Under the pieces are notes generated by a model. The model worked only from the letters and a program-made list of their open reading frames with translations, was not told the DNA's origin and ran no database searches. This document shows positions 6,958 to 15,229 of a stretch of DNA of 26,215 nt, in pieces (the first letter of the stretch is position 1; the number at the start of each line of letters is the position of its first letter). Both the position numbers and the translations under genes were made by a program. Origin of the DNA: CAZLQR01 sp964366455 (lineage in GTDB: Bacteria; Patescibacteriota; Microgenomatia; UBA1406; GWC2-37-13); NCBI GenBank assembly GCA_964366455.1, contig CAYISZ010000010.1:1-26215 (forward strand), read 5' to 3'.

Positions 6958-8038
6958 AATTGGCGTAGACGGCAACGAAGCAAATGTAGTCAATCGAGTT
7001 GGCGTTTCCGTGTATGCGTTTGAGATGCTTTGTTATTTTCAGAAGAACTCAAGCGAAACTCAGCAATTTATAGCTTACCTTAGGAAGGTTCCCTTACTGG
7101 ATCTTCCCAAGGAAACCGCTTTCTTTCATTATCAAGTTGTGAAACCAGACTTTATCTGGTCCCAGATATCCCTGCCCATGCATCTTTTCATGAATAAAAA
7201 ACCCGATGTCTTTTTCAGCCCCGCCCATTATGCTCCACGAGTTTCACCAGTCCCAACCGTGGTCACCATACATGATTTGGCATATAAATTCTTCCCTAAT
7301 GAATTTCTATCAAGCGACCTCTATAAACTAAACAAATGGACCGAGTACAGTGTAAAGAAAGCAGAGAAAGTCATCTGCGTATCCGAACATACGAAAAAAG
7401 ACCTTCTGAAGTTCTATCCAGAGGCGGCAAGTAAAACTAGCGTTGTACTCAATGGGTATAGGGCGCATAAATTAAGAACTAAGAACTTAGAACTAAAAAC
7501 TAGGACTCCTTACATATTATTTGTAGGGACTATTCAACCTAGAAAAAATATTATAGCTCTTGTCGAGGCTTTCGAAGAATTTGTTCAGGCTCACCCTGAG
7601 TTTGAGTTAAAAATTGTAGGGAAAAAAGGATGGCTATACTCAGAGACTTTAAAGAGAATCGAATCCTCACCGTTCCGAAAGCAGATTAAGTATCTTGGAT
7701 TTGTAGAGGACAAGGAATTAGTAGCGCTATACGTAAACGCGTACGCAACTGTTCTGCCTTCGTTATATGAAGGGTTTGGACTTCCAGTTCTTGAGGCGAT
7801 GTCTTACGGTTCGCCAGTAATAGCATCTAACACTTCGAGTCTTCCCGAAGTCGGATGTGACGCAGTCCTTTACTGTAACCCAGATGACTCGAAAACAATT
7901 ACGGATGCTCTAGAAAAACTGCAAGATACTAAACTATGTTCAGCGCTAATGCTAAAAGCGAAGAAGCAGCTTAAAAAATTCTCGTGGAATAAATGTGCTG
8001 TAGAAACTTTGAAAGTTATCAGTTCCTCTGCTAAATGA
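6953..8038 (+). CDS. GT4 family glycosyltransferase, paralogue of upstream gene
   Basis: A 361-residue GT-B transferase opening MIIGVDGNEANVVNRVGVSVYAFEM. IHDLAYKFFPNEF and the donor-domain start TPYILFVGTIQPRKN parallel the gene before it, and the E-x7-E motif is intact (LPSLYEGFGLPVLEAMSYGSP). The linker between the two domains (residues 174-185, LRTKNLELKTRT) is encoded by a 7-bp repeat array, so repeat DNA has been taken into the protein at a tolerant site. The start codon itself lies in a repeat unit. The stop overlaps the next start by 4 nt (ATGA), a sign of coupled translation. Confidence 0.87.
   Translation: MIIGVDGNEANVVNRVGVSVYAFEMLCYFQKNSSETQQFIAYLRKVPLLDLPKETAFFHYQVVKPDFIWSQISLPMHLFMNKKPDVFFSPAHYAPRVSPVPTVVTIHDLAYKFFPNEFLSSDLYKLNKWTEYSVKKAEKVICVSEHTKKDLLKFYPEAASKTSVVLNGYRAHKLRTKNLELKTRTPYILFVGTIQPRKNIIALVEAFEEFVQAHPEFELKIVGKKGWLYSETLKRIESSPFRKQIKYLGFVEDKELVALYVNAYATVLPSLYEGFGLPVLEAMSYGSPVIASNTSSLPEVGCDAVLYCNPDDSKTITDALEKLQDTKLCSALMLKAKKQLKKFSWNKCAVETLKVISSSAK
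7471..7505 (+). repeat. In-frame 7-bp repeat array inside a GT4 gene
   Basis: Five heptads in a row: ATTAAGA, ACTAAGA, ACTTAGA, ACTAAAA, ACTAGGA. On the minus strand these read as TTCTAAG-like units, the same family as at 6935 and 25604. They encode the inter-domain linker of the glycosyltransferase. Confidence 0.7.
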
Positions 8039-8799
8039 GATTTAAATTTATTACTCTTAACATTGAACATGGAGGGAAGCTCTTAAACAAAGCGATAGAA
8101 TTTATTAACAAAGAACAACCCGAACTCCTTTTCCTTCAGGAGGCTCAAAGTACCGACCTTAAAACGGCTAAGCAACACTATAGAACAATTTCAGAAATAC
8201 AATCCTCGATAAAGTTTCCATACCACATATTTTCTCCATACGTTGAGTTTGAGTTTGATAATACAACCGTGCTGCATGGCAACGCTATCTTCTCTCGCTA
8301 TCCGCTCTCAGGAGGTAAAATCACATACTTTAATGGACAGTATGAGAAAGCTGATTTTTATAGTGCTAAGAAACTTCATGACTTCACCATCCTTCCCCAT
8401 GCAATGCAAACAGCTTCAATGAAGCTAGCGGATAGAGAAGTATTTTTAGTAAATGTTCATGGCGTTTGGGGGACAGACGGAGGGGATTCTCCTATTCGAT
8501 CGAGGATGGTCGAACTTATTTTAGATCAAATTACGGGAAAAAGCTCAGTTATTGTTGCTGGAGACTTTAATTTTCAAAAAAACACACAGGCAGCAAAAAC
8601 GCTAGAAAGTCATCTCGTTTCTGTCTTTAAACAGCGCCTTACTACAACATTTAATATGAATAGGAAAACAGATCTTGGCTATGCATCAGCAGCGGTCGAC
8701 ATGGTCTTTATCTCAAATGAAATTAAGGTAATTGCCGCAAACTGTCCAAAGGTAGAAATATCAGATCATTTACCGCTCATTTGCGAGTTAGAATTATAA
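8035..8799 (+). CDS. Endonuclease/exonuclease/phosphatase (EEP) fold hydrolase
   Basis: A 254-residue protein with the ordered EEP motifs: FITLNIEHGG (Asn), LLFLQEAQS (metal Glu), GNAIFSRYPL, VNVHGVW, VIVAGDFNF (Asp/Asn) and a final VEISDHLPLI (Asp-His). The family cleaves phosphodiesters or phosphomonoesters in nucleic acids, inositol phosphates or sphingomyelin. There is no signal peptide. Its place in a glycan operon, overlapping a glycosyltransferase by 4 nt, suggests action on a phosphorylated lipid or nucleotide-sugar product rather than DNA. That is inference. Confidence 0.82.
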   Translation: MRFKFITLNIEHGGKLLNKAIEFINKEQPELLFLQEAQSTDLKTAKQHYRTISEIQSSIKFPYHIFSPYVEFEFDNTTVLHGNAIFSRYPLSGGKITYFNGQYEKADFYSAKKLHDFTILPHAMQTASMKLADREVFLVNVHGVWGTDGGDSPIRSRMVELILDQITGKSSVIVAGDFNFQKNTQAAKTLESHLVSVFKQRLTTTFNMNRKTDLGYASAAVDMVFISNEIKVIAANCPKVEISDHLPLICELEL

Positions 8800-8801
8800 A
8801 T

Positions 8802-9779
8802 ATGATCAATTTAGTAACGGATATTTCATATCGCGACGAATGGGATAAGGTCGCAACTCATCCAATGCAATCATGGGGGTGGGGGGAAGCTCGCTCAAAA
8901 ATGGGAATTGAGGTTGTGAGAGTTGGTGAATTCAAAGATGATCAACTAATTAATAACTTTCAAATGACCGTTCATACGCTTCCGAAGTTGCCATTTAAAA
9001 TTGGCTATGTACCGCGATCAAACAATCCATCTACTGAGGCACTAAATTTCTTAAGAGATTTTGGTAAAAAAAATAATATTATCTATATAAAGTTTGAGCC
9101 AAATATAGACTACGGCCTAGCGGTCAATCCACGACTCACTCTGTCTCGCGCTCCCCTGTTTCCTCAGTGGACTCAGACAATTGACCTTAAGCCAGATGAA
9201 GGAACCTTACTCAAAAACATGAAGCCTAAAACCCGTTACAATATAAAACTGGCGCAAAAAAAAGGTGTCACCGTCAGGGAAGTAACAACTGATGAAGGTT
9301 TTGAAATCTTCATTAAGCTCTATTTTGAGACATGCAGACGACAGCACTACGCAGGTCATAACTATGATTATCACAGGACATTATTTGAGACTCTAAAAAA
9401 AGAAATCTCTCATATTCTTATAGCCTATTACGAAAATACTCCGATTGCAGCATACCATCTATTCAAATTTAACAAAGTTCTGTACTACCCGTACGGTGGA
9501 TCTTCAGAAAAGTACCGCGAAGTTATGGGCGCAAATCTTTTGATGTGGGAGGCGATTAAATTTGGAAAGAGTCAAAGTTGCACTTCCTTCGATCTCTGGG
9601 GGTCACTAGCTCCAGACTACACAGCCGATAATATTTGGGCTGGATTTACTCGATTCAAAAGTGGATATGGCTCCCAGTTTGTTCGGATGATGGGGAGTTA
9701 CGACTTAGTAATAAATCCCTTGCTGTATAGACCGCTTGTTCTTGCTCAAAAAATACGTGAAAGGCTTCTTGGAGGATAG
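8802..9779 (+). CDS. FemAB-like aminoacyltransferase (peptidoglycan bridge or surface modification)
   Basis: A 325-residue protein with two GNAT-like halves of the FemA/FemB/FmhB type, which use aminoacyl-tRNA to add amino acids to lipid II. Recognisable parts are HPMQSWGWGEARSKMG near the start, KPKTRYNIKLAQKKGVTVRE in the middle and the C-terminal YPYGGSSEKYREVMGANLLMWEAIKFG with FDLWGS. The tail WAGFTRFKSGYG is typical. I chose ATG 8802, 2 nt after the previous stop; a TTG at 8781 inside the previous gene is less likely. It is the last gene of the operon. Its stop lies 2 nt from the end of the convergent lon gene, with no separate terminator. Confidence 0.85.
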   Translation: MINLVTDISYRDEWDKVATHPMQSWGWGEARSKMGIEVVRVGEFKDDQLINNFQMTVHTLPKLPFKIGYVPRSNNPSTEALNFLRDFGKKNNIIYIKFEPNIDYGLAVNPRLTLSRAPLFPQWTQTIDLKPDEGTLLKNMKPKTRYNIKLAQKKGVTVREVTTDEGFEIFIKLYFETCRRQHYAGHNYDYHRTLFETLKKEISHILIAYYENTPIAAYHLFKFNKVLYYPYGGSSEKYREVMGANLLMWEAIKFGKSQSCTSFDLWGSLAPDYTADNIWAGFTRFKSGYGSQFVRMMGSYDLVINPLLYRPLVLAQKIRERLLGG

Positions 9780-9781
9780 GG

Positions 9782-12226
9782 TCAATTTACTTCTTTCTTA
9801 TCTTCACCTTCTTCTCGTTTAAGAAGCGTTGCGAAGTTTTGAGTGAATGGAGGAAATGTTTGTTCTTTATCCTGAAAAACTAACGCGACTTTAATGACTT
9901 CATCCATATGGCTAACGAACACAAAGTTTAGATCTTTTAGTACATAACTTGGAATGTCTTCAAGATCTTTCTTGTTGTCCTTTGGTAATATTATTGTCTT
10001 GATGTGCGCCCGGTGTGCAGCAATTACTTTTTCCTTGACTCCTCCAACATCCAAAACCCTACCTCGTAATGTAATCTCACCTGTCATTCCGACATCCTTC
10101 CTGACTGGGAGTTTGGTAAGAGCTGATATTAGAGCAGAAGTGATTGCAATTCCTGCCGATGGTCCATCCTTTGGAACAGCTCCCTCAGGAACATGGACAT
10201 GAACATCTAATTTTGTGAAAAAGTCCTTAGGAAGACTGAACAGTTCCCATCGTGATCTAAGATAGGATAGGGCGGCCTGACAGGACTCTTTCATCACATC
10301 ACCAAGCTGTCCAGTTAAGGTAAGTTGTCCTTTACCCGGCATAATTGCAACTTCTATGAAAAGAATATCTCCCCCAGCTTGTGTCCAAGCTAAACCGGTA
10401 GATATCCCGACAGTGTCACGCTCCTCAAGCATCTGTGCTTGATACTTGGTAGGACCAAGATATTTTTGCAAGTCTGAAGCGCCAACAACCTTCGACTGAG
10501 TCTTTTTCTCTACAATCTCTCTAGCAATTTTCCTACATATTCCTGCGATTTGTCTCTCTAGTTCACGTACTCCAGCCTCTCTAGTATATGTCCTAATAAT
10601 TGCTTTCATTGCAGTATCAGTAACTTTAACCTCTTCTGGAGTCAGACTATGCGCTTCAAGCTGTTTCTTGATCAGATACGTCTTTGCGATGTTGAATTTC
10701 TCATCCTCTGTGTACCCTGGGAAATGAATTATTTCTAGTCTATCTCTTAGAGCATCTGGAATGGTGTCGAGCATATTTGCAGTAGTAATAAAGAAGACGT
10801 CTGATAAATCGAATGGAACCTCAAGATAATGATCGGAGAACATATGGTTCTGTTCTGGATCCAATATCTCTAGAAGCGCTGAAGAAGGATCTCCTCTGTA
10901 ATCGCGCCCGATCTTATCTATTTCATCAAGCATGAATACTGGATTGTTGGTTCCCACCTGCTTTATACCTTGCACAATTCGGCCTGGCATCGCACCAACG
11001 TAAGTTCTTCGATGTCCTCTAATCTCCGCCTCATCACGAATTCCTCCAAGTGAAATCTTTGCAAACTTTCTTCCTAAAGCTCTAGCTATAGACTTTCCAA
11101 GAGAGGTCTTTCCTACTCCCGGAGGTCCCGCAAAACAAAGAATAGTGGGCTGATTTTCTTTTTTCGAACCCTTCTTCTCATGCATCTTCTTAAGCTCAAT
11201 TACTGCAAGGTACTCCAAGATTCTCTCCTTAATTTTCTTAAGCCCAAAGTGATCCTCATTGAGTATCTTCTCTGCCTGCTTCACATCGACTGAATGAGCG
11301 GATGAAACAGACCATGGGAGTTCTGTTAGCCAGTCTAGATAGGTGCGAACATATGAAGACTCAGGATTAAACTGGGACATCTGTAGAAGTCTTTTAAACT
11401 CTTTAACTGCCTTCTCTTCCACCTTCTTAGGCATCTTCGCTTTTTTAATCTTATCTCTTAATTCTGCAAGATCCTTATCTTCTCCCTTTCCTCCTAACTC
11501 CTCCTCAATTGTTTTCATCTTTTCTCTCAAAAACGACTCCTTCATTCCCTGCTCGAACTTTTGCTGAGTCTTTGAGGAGAGGTTTTGCTCTATCTCCAGA
11601 ATTCTTAGTTCTCTGTTTGTGAAATGAACCTCTCTCTTAAGTCTTTCCTTAAGATTCATCTCCTCAAGGAGTTCCTGTCTTTCATATTCCCGCAGATCCA
11701 ATACCATCGCGACTTGATTTGAAAAATCACTTGGGGATGTGACATTTAGAATATTCATGAGAAATATGAAGTCAATTGTCTTGCCGTAGTTTATAGCCTT
11801 TTTAATCTGTGCAGCTATGTGCTTGACCATAGCCTGAATTTCATCGGTTGTTTCAATCAAATCATGTAGAACCTCTACCTCTACCTCAAAATGAGGTTCT
11901 ACTTGATCAAAGTTGAGAATTTTTACACGTTCGATGCCTCTGACCAATGCATTAATTTCACCTTTTTCGCCGTTAACGACATTTTTGATGGTGGCTAGAG
12001 TCCCAACAGTGTGCAAAGTATCTGCTGTTGGCGTGTCTTCTGAGGAGTTTCTTTGCATGACTAGAATTACCTGCCTGCTCTCTGAGGCCAATGCCTTATT
12101 GATTGCCAGGACGCTCTTTTCTCGACCGAATGTGAGGACATTTTCGGTATTAGGAAAAACAATTCCTTCCCGAACGGGGACCAACGGATAAGTTTTTTTA
12201 ATTGCGCTAGCTTCAGTTAATGCCAT
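9782..12226 (-). CDS. lon: Lon ATP-dependent serine protease
   Basis: An 814-residue full-length LonA. The N-terminal substrate domain (about 10-200) starts YPLVPVREGIVFPN and is followed by a coiled coil (about 180-285). The AAA+ module has Walker A GPPGVGKT (367-374) and Walker B FMLDEID (431-437). The protease domain has catalytic Ser690 in KDGPSAG and Lys733 in GGVKEK, with the 43-residue spacing known from E. coli. It degrades misfolded and regulatory proteins in the cytoplasm. Length is normal and no defects are seen. The promoter predicts a leaderless mRNA. The charged tail (EEGEDKKEVN) ends opposite the end of the FemAB-like gene. Confidence 0.97.
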   Translation of the reverse strand: MALTEASAIKKTYPLVPVREGIVFPNTENVLTFGREKSVLAINKALASESRQVILVMQRNSSEDTPTADTLHTVGTLATIKNVVNGEKGEINALVRGIERVKILNFDQVEPHFEVEVEVLHDLIETTDEIQAMVKHIAAQIKKAINYGKTIDFIFLMNILNVTSPSDFSNQVAMVLDLREYERQELLEEMNLKERLKREVHFTNRELRILEIEQNLSSKTQQKFEQGMKESFLREKMKTIEEELGGKGEDKDLAELRDKIKKAKMPKKVEEKAVKEFKRLLQMSQFNPESSYVRTYLDWLTELPWSVSSAHSVDVKQAEKILNEDHFGLKKIKERILEYLAVIELKKMHEKKGSKKENQPTILCFAGPPGVGKTSLGKSIARALGRKFAKISLGGIRDEAEIRGHRRTYVGAMPGRIVQGIKQVGTNNPVFMLDEIDKIGRDYRGDPSSALLEILDPEQNHMFSDHYLEVPFDLSDVFFITTANMLDTIPDALRDRLEIIHFPGYTEDEKFNIAKTYLIKKQLEAHSLTPEEVKVTDTAMKAIIRTYTREAGVRELERQIAGICRKIAREIVEKKTQSKVVGASDLQKYLGPTKYQAQMLEERDTVGISTGLAWTQAGGDILFIEVAIMPGKGQLTLTGQLGDVMKESCQAALSYLRSRWELFSLPKDFFTKLDVHVHVPEGAVPKDGPSAGIAITSALISALTKLPVRKDVGMTGEITLRGRVLDVGGVKEKVIAAHRAHIKTIILPKDNKKDLEDIPSYVLKDLNFVFVSHMDEVIKVALVFQDKEQTFPPFTQNFATLLKREEGEDKKEVN

Positions 12227-12232
12227 ATTAGC

Positions 12233-12261
12233 AGTATAGTTATGTCATTGCTAAATGTCAA
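12233..12261 (-). promoter_or_regulatory. lon promoter, leaderless geometry
   Basis: A consensus -35 TTGACA (12256-12261), a 17-nt spacer and a -10 TATACT (12233-12238) are present. Six nt separate the -10 from the ATG at 12226, so the transcript should start at or next to the start codon. A hairpin abuts the -35 on its upstream side. Confidence 0.75.
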
Positions 12262-12262
12262 C

Positions 12263-12277
12263 CCCGATTTTATCGGG
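12263..12277. promoter_or_regulatory. Perfect inverted repeat CCCGAT-TTT-ATCGGG between korB and lon
   Basis: A 6-bp stem with a 3-nt loop, 11 nt after the korB stop and 1 nt from the lon -35 box. It could end the kor transcript, although no T-run follows on the minus strand, or bind a repressor of lon. The sequence alone does not decide. Confidence 0.45.
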
Positions 12278-12288
12278 ATCAAACGGTT

Positions 12289-13146
12289 TCACCTATACTC
12301 CTCTAGTAAATCGTGCAGAGTTGAAATTCTAGGAATCTGCACGAGTGGTTTGTCCTGTTGGTATGCCGGAACTTGCTCATGGTATGGTTTAGAGTCGGTC
12401 TGATAAATCACTCCCAATGGGAACTTCTCCTCATCCATCTCAATTGCCTTGACCAACGCTCCTGAATAGGATGACGGATCATACTTAGCATCTAGCTTAT
12501 ATGAATTTTTGAGATAGTACTGATAAGTATTAACTCGATTGAAGGTTACGCAAGGCTGTAAAACATTTACCAAAGAGAGTCCTCTATGCCTCATTCCAAG
12601 CTCAATCATCTCTTTCATGTGCGGAATGTCACCTGCGAATGATTGGGCGACAAATGTTGCTCCTTGCGAGATGGCAAAGGCCAGAGGAGATACAGATCTT
12701 TCAATGATTCCGGTCGGTGTTGATTTTGAAATTGTTCCTTTGTGTGCCGTTGGCGCAACCTGACCCGTGGTAAGGCCATAAACTCCATTATCATGTACGA
12801 TAATTGTAAGGTCGTGATTTCCACGACAGGCATGGAAAAAATGATTTCCTCCCTCGCCATACGTATCGCCATCACCGGCAATAACTAAGGTCGGCATAGT
12901 ATGGTTTGCTAACTTTAAACCGACGGCCAAAGGTATAGCTCGTCCGTGCAATGCATGAAAAGCATATGCGTTTAGAAAGTCGTTCATATTTCCCGAACAG
13001 CCTATTCCAAATACTACTCCGACCGAAGATGGGTCAAGATCTTGGTTAGCAAGCGCTTCTTTTATAGCGCCTCCAATTGCCCAGTCACCACACCCTGGAC
13101 ACCAAGTAGGCGTGTGTCCTGAAAATTTTCTTTTTTTGGCTAACAT
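12289..13146 (-). CDS. korB: 2-oxoacid:ferredoxin oxidoreductase, beta subunit
   Basis: A 285-residue thiamine pyrophosphate-binding subunit. It pairs with the alpha/gamma subunit to oxidise a 2-oxoacid with CoA and reduce ferredoxin, or the reverse. The cofactor motif GDGDTYGEGGNHFFHACRGN starts at 91 and ends with DNGVYG (119-124). Four cysteines fit the family's 4Fe-4S site: Cys16 and Cys19 in WCPGCG, Cys50 in GIGCSGN and Cys199 in QPCVTFN. It overlaps korA by 7 nt. Substrate could be 2-oxoglutarate, pyruvate or another oxoacid; the symbol follows the usual annotation of this architecture. Confidence 0.9.
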   Translation of the reverse strand: MLAKKRKFSGHTPTWCPGCGDWAIGGAIKEALANQDLDPSSVGVVFGIGCSGNMNDFLNAYAFHALHGRAIPLAVGLKLANHTMPTLVIAGDGDTYGEGGNHFFHACRGNHDLTIIVHDNGVYGLTTGQVAPTAHKGTISKSTPTGIIERSVSPLAFAISQGATFVAQSFAGDIPHMKEMIELGMRHRGLSLVNVLQPCVTFNRVNTYQYYLKNSYKLDAKYDPSSYSGALVKAIEMDEEKFPLGVIYQTDSKPYHEQVPAYQQDKPLVQIPRISTLHDLLEEYR

Positions 13147-14843
13147 ATTTGTTTGATAATTTCTGTCGCTGTCATTGGTCGCCCATCATACCTTAGGATA
13201 TTCTTCTCAATATTAATTCCTGTTTGCTGTCTAAGCAAAAGTCCCAGTTGTGATGTTGAGTTTTGCTCCACTAATACGAAATTTCCGGTGTTTTTGAACA
13301 GCTCCTGCAATCGTTTTTGGTCAAGTGGATAAACGTGAGTAAAGTGTATTACCGCAACATTTTTTAGTTCATTCATTACCTCCAAACAGACGCCCTTGAT
13401 GCTTCCGCAGCATACTAGAACGCTCTGTGCCGATTTTATATCTCCATAAACAGATGGCATTTTGAAATGATTTGATAAATAGGTGCTTTGTTTGCGATTT
13501 CTTTTTTCTACCTGTGCCTTCCTGTCCTCAGCTGTTTCGCTTGTGTGCCCATCCTCACCGTGCTCATACGAATTTGCTTGATAAAAATTTCCTTTTGCGC
13601 CTGGTATCAAGCGCTCCGAAATTCCGTCAGCTGTATCCTTGTAGCGAAGATAGGGTCGTTCCGTGGGGTTGGTCACCGTTTTACCTCGGTTCAACTTCAT
13701 AGATGAGAAAAGTTGCTGAACTTTGGAACTTGAGATTGTAGAGTGAGATTCTGAGAGAAACATATCTGACATTACAATAACCGGAGTCTGATAAATATCT
13801 GCTAAATCAAAGGCTTCGGCTGTAAGTCTAATCATCTCATCGACGTCACCTGGCGTTAGTACTATTTTAGGAAACTCACCATGACCTGCATGAACAGCAA
13901 AAAGCAGATCTCCCTGTTCGGTCCAGGTCGGCATGCCAGTAGCTGGCCCTGGCCTCTGGGAAAGAAAGACAACGATTGGGGTCTCTGTGATTCCTGCAAG
14001 TGAGACAGCTTCAACCATAAGCGCGAAACCACCACCTGAGGTTCCTACGCTTGCACGAACTCCACCATGCGCTGCCCCGATCGCAGAGTTAATAACCGCA
14101 ATTTCGTCCTCAGCGTGTCGAACGGTTATCTGTGCTTTTTGTTGCCAAGCTGCAAGTGTAGTCAAAACCGATGAGGATGGCGTCATTGGATACGCACAAT
14201 AAAACTTACAGTCACCAATTATCGATCCTAAAGCAAATGCATCATTTCCGGTCATAACCAACCGCTCCTCAGGCTTAGGGTGAGGTGCTATAATCGATCT
14301 ACAAAAATCTTTGAAATTGTGGATTACGGAGTCATACCCTCTTTTGACGAAAAGTTTATTGTACTCAATTACTTTTTCCCCTTTCTTTTGAAACTGCGAC
14401 TCAATCATCTCAACCAGCATCTTCAAATCTCCACCAACAGTTGCTATTGAAGCTCCAAGCGCAATTGTATTTTTCATTATCGACTGCCCTTGTTCCTCCT
14501 TAAGTATTTTTCTAAAAGGAATGTGTACTTTTTTAAATCCCTCCCCTACCTCAAACTCCTCGTTGTCGTATACCACCACAGAGTCATTCGTAAGTTCGTG
14601 TTTGTGTAGTTCGAAGGTTGCTTTATTTAGACATACCAGAACATCTATAGTCTCCTTGAGTGTGTGAACAGGCTCAGAATCGATAGTTACTTTATACGCA
14701 TTGTGTCCGCCACGAATTAAGGACGGGTACTCGACATAGTCGAGCAGATGGTAGCCCGATCTACTGACAATCTTGGAAAATGTAAGACCGGTAGTCATAA
14801 TTCCAAAACCAGCCTCCCCACCAATTACCCAATTAAATTTCAT
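13140..14843 (-). CDS. korA: 2-oxoacid:ferredoxin oxidoreductase, fused gamma-alpha subunit
   Basis: A 567-residue fusion. The gamma domain (about 1-185) opens NWVIGGEAGFGIMTTG and contains EYPSLIRGGHNAYKV. The alpha domain (about 195-567) opens GNDAFALGSIIGDCKFYCAYPMTPSS, the pyrimidine-binding domain, and has VRHAEDEIAVINSAIGAAHGGVRASVGTSGGG and SQRPGPATGMPTW. This is the two-subunit KorAB layout with gamma fused to alpha and no delta ferredoxin subunit. An external ferredoxin is therefore needed, and one is encoded just upstream. It sits 3 nt after the zinc-ribbon gene and overlaps korB by 7 nt, so all are likely cotranscribed. Confidence 0.92.
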   Translation of the reverse strand: MKFNWVIGGEAGFGIMTTGLTFSKIVSRSGYHLLDYVEYPSLIRGGHNAYKVTIDSEPVHTLKETIDVLVCLNKATFELHKHELTNDSVVVYDNEEFEVGEGFKKVHIPFRKILKEEQGQSIMKNTIALGASIATVGGDLKMLVEMIESQFQKKGEKVIEYNKLFVKRGYDSVIHNFKDFCRSIIAPHPKPEERLVMTGNDAFALGSIIGDCKFYCAYPMTPSSSVLTTLAAWQQKAQITVRHAEDEIAVINSAIGAAHGGVRASVGTSGGGFALMVEAVSLAGITETPIVVFLSQRPGPATGMPTWTEQGDLLFAVHAGHGEFPKIVLTPGDVDEMIRLTAEAFDLADIYQTPVIVMSDMFLSESHSTISSSKVQQLFSSMKLNRGKTVTNPTERPYLRYKDTADGISERLIPGAKGNFYQANSYEHGEDGHTSETAEDRKAQVEKRNRKQSTYLSNHFKMPSVYGDIKSAQSVLVCCGSIKGVCLEVMNELKNVAVIHFTHVYPLDQKRLQELFKNTGNFVLVEQNSTSQLGLLLRQQTGINIEKNILRYDGRPMTATEIIKQIC

Positions 14844-14846
14844 ATT

Positions 14847-14993
14847 TTAATCATAACAACAAGGATCTTTGAATCCACAATTTTTACAAGTCGCATCTCT
14901 TCCACCAGGCATTCCTTTTAGAGTTTTTTTCTCACACTGAGGGCAGATTCGCTCATTGTCTTTACTTTGGAAAAATCTTCTCCCCTTTTTCAT
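14847..14993 (-). CDS. Small zinc-ribbon-like protein (48 residues)
   Basis: A reading frame overlooked because of its length. ATG 14993 lies inside the end of the ferredoxin gene in another frame (32-nt overlap) and the TAA at 14847-14849 lies 3 nt before korA. The product starts MKKGRRFFQSKDNERICPQC and has C-x2-C at 17-20, C-x2-C at 36-39 and a final CC at 45-46 (ending FKDPCCYD). Two CxxC knuckles 15 residues apart form a zinc ribbon, or less likely an Fe-S or rubredoxin-like site. It fills exactly the space between ferredoxin and korA, and four to six ordered cysteines would be unlikely by chance. No function is known. Confidence 0.75.
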   Translation of the reverse strand: MKKGRRFFQSKDNERICPQCEKKTLKGMPGGRDATCKNCGFKDPCCYD

Positions 14994-15228
14994 TTTCTAT
15001 AATAATTGCTAAAACAGGACACGATTGAGCTGCCTCAATAATCTGTTCATCCGAATCGCCACCTGCTGAATCTAGGATGATGGCCTTGCTATGCTCGTCT
15101 AGCGAAAATGTCTTTGACGCAATCGCAGAGCATGTTGCCGCACCGATACAAAGATCTCGATCGATCTTAACGGTAAGTCCACGAATTTTGACAGGTCCAG
15201 AAGGATTTTGAGGGTCTTTGGGATTCAT
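14962..15228 (-). CDS. Ferredoxin with three-cysteine cluster motif
   Basis: An 88-residue single-cluster ferredoxin. VKIDRDLCIGAATCSAIASKTFSLDE and the later AAQSCPVLAI give Cys27, Cys33 and Cys70. The second cysteine of the usual C-x2-C-x2-C is an alanine (CIGAATC). Ferredoxins of this C-x5-C...CP type usually bind 3Fe-4S, or a 4Fe-4S with a non-Cys ligand. It is the likely electron partner of KorAB encoded just downstream, which lacks its own ferredoxin subunit. It starts 1 nt after the sufU stop and contains the start of the zinc-ribbon gene at its end. Confidence 0.88.
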   Translation of the reverse strand: MNPKDPQNPSGPVKIRGLTVKIDRDLCIGAATCSAIASKTFSLDEHSKAIILDSAGGDSDEQIIEAAQSCPVLAIIIENEKGEKIFPK

Positions 15229-15229
15229 T

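Noticed and set aside
9810..9840. Stem CTTCTT/AAGAAG as a terminator for the glycan operon
   Set aside because: It lies inside lon coding sequence, has only A/T-rich short arms and no T-run.
13472..13706. Plus-strand open frames opposite korA
   Set aside because: korA is a clear conserved gene on the other strand; these frames have no family features or start signals.
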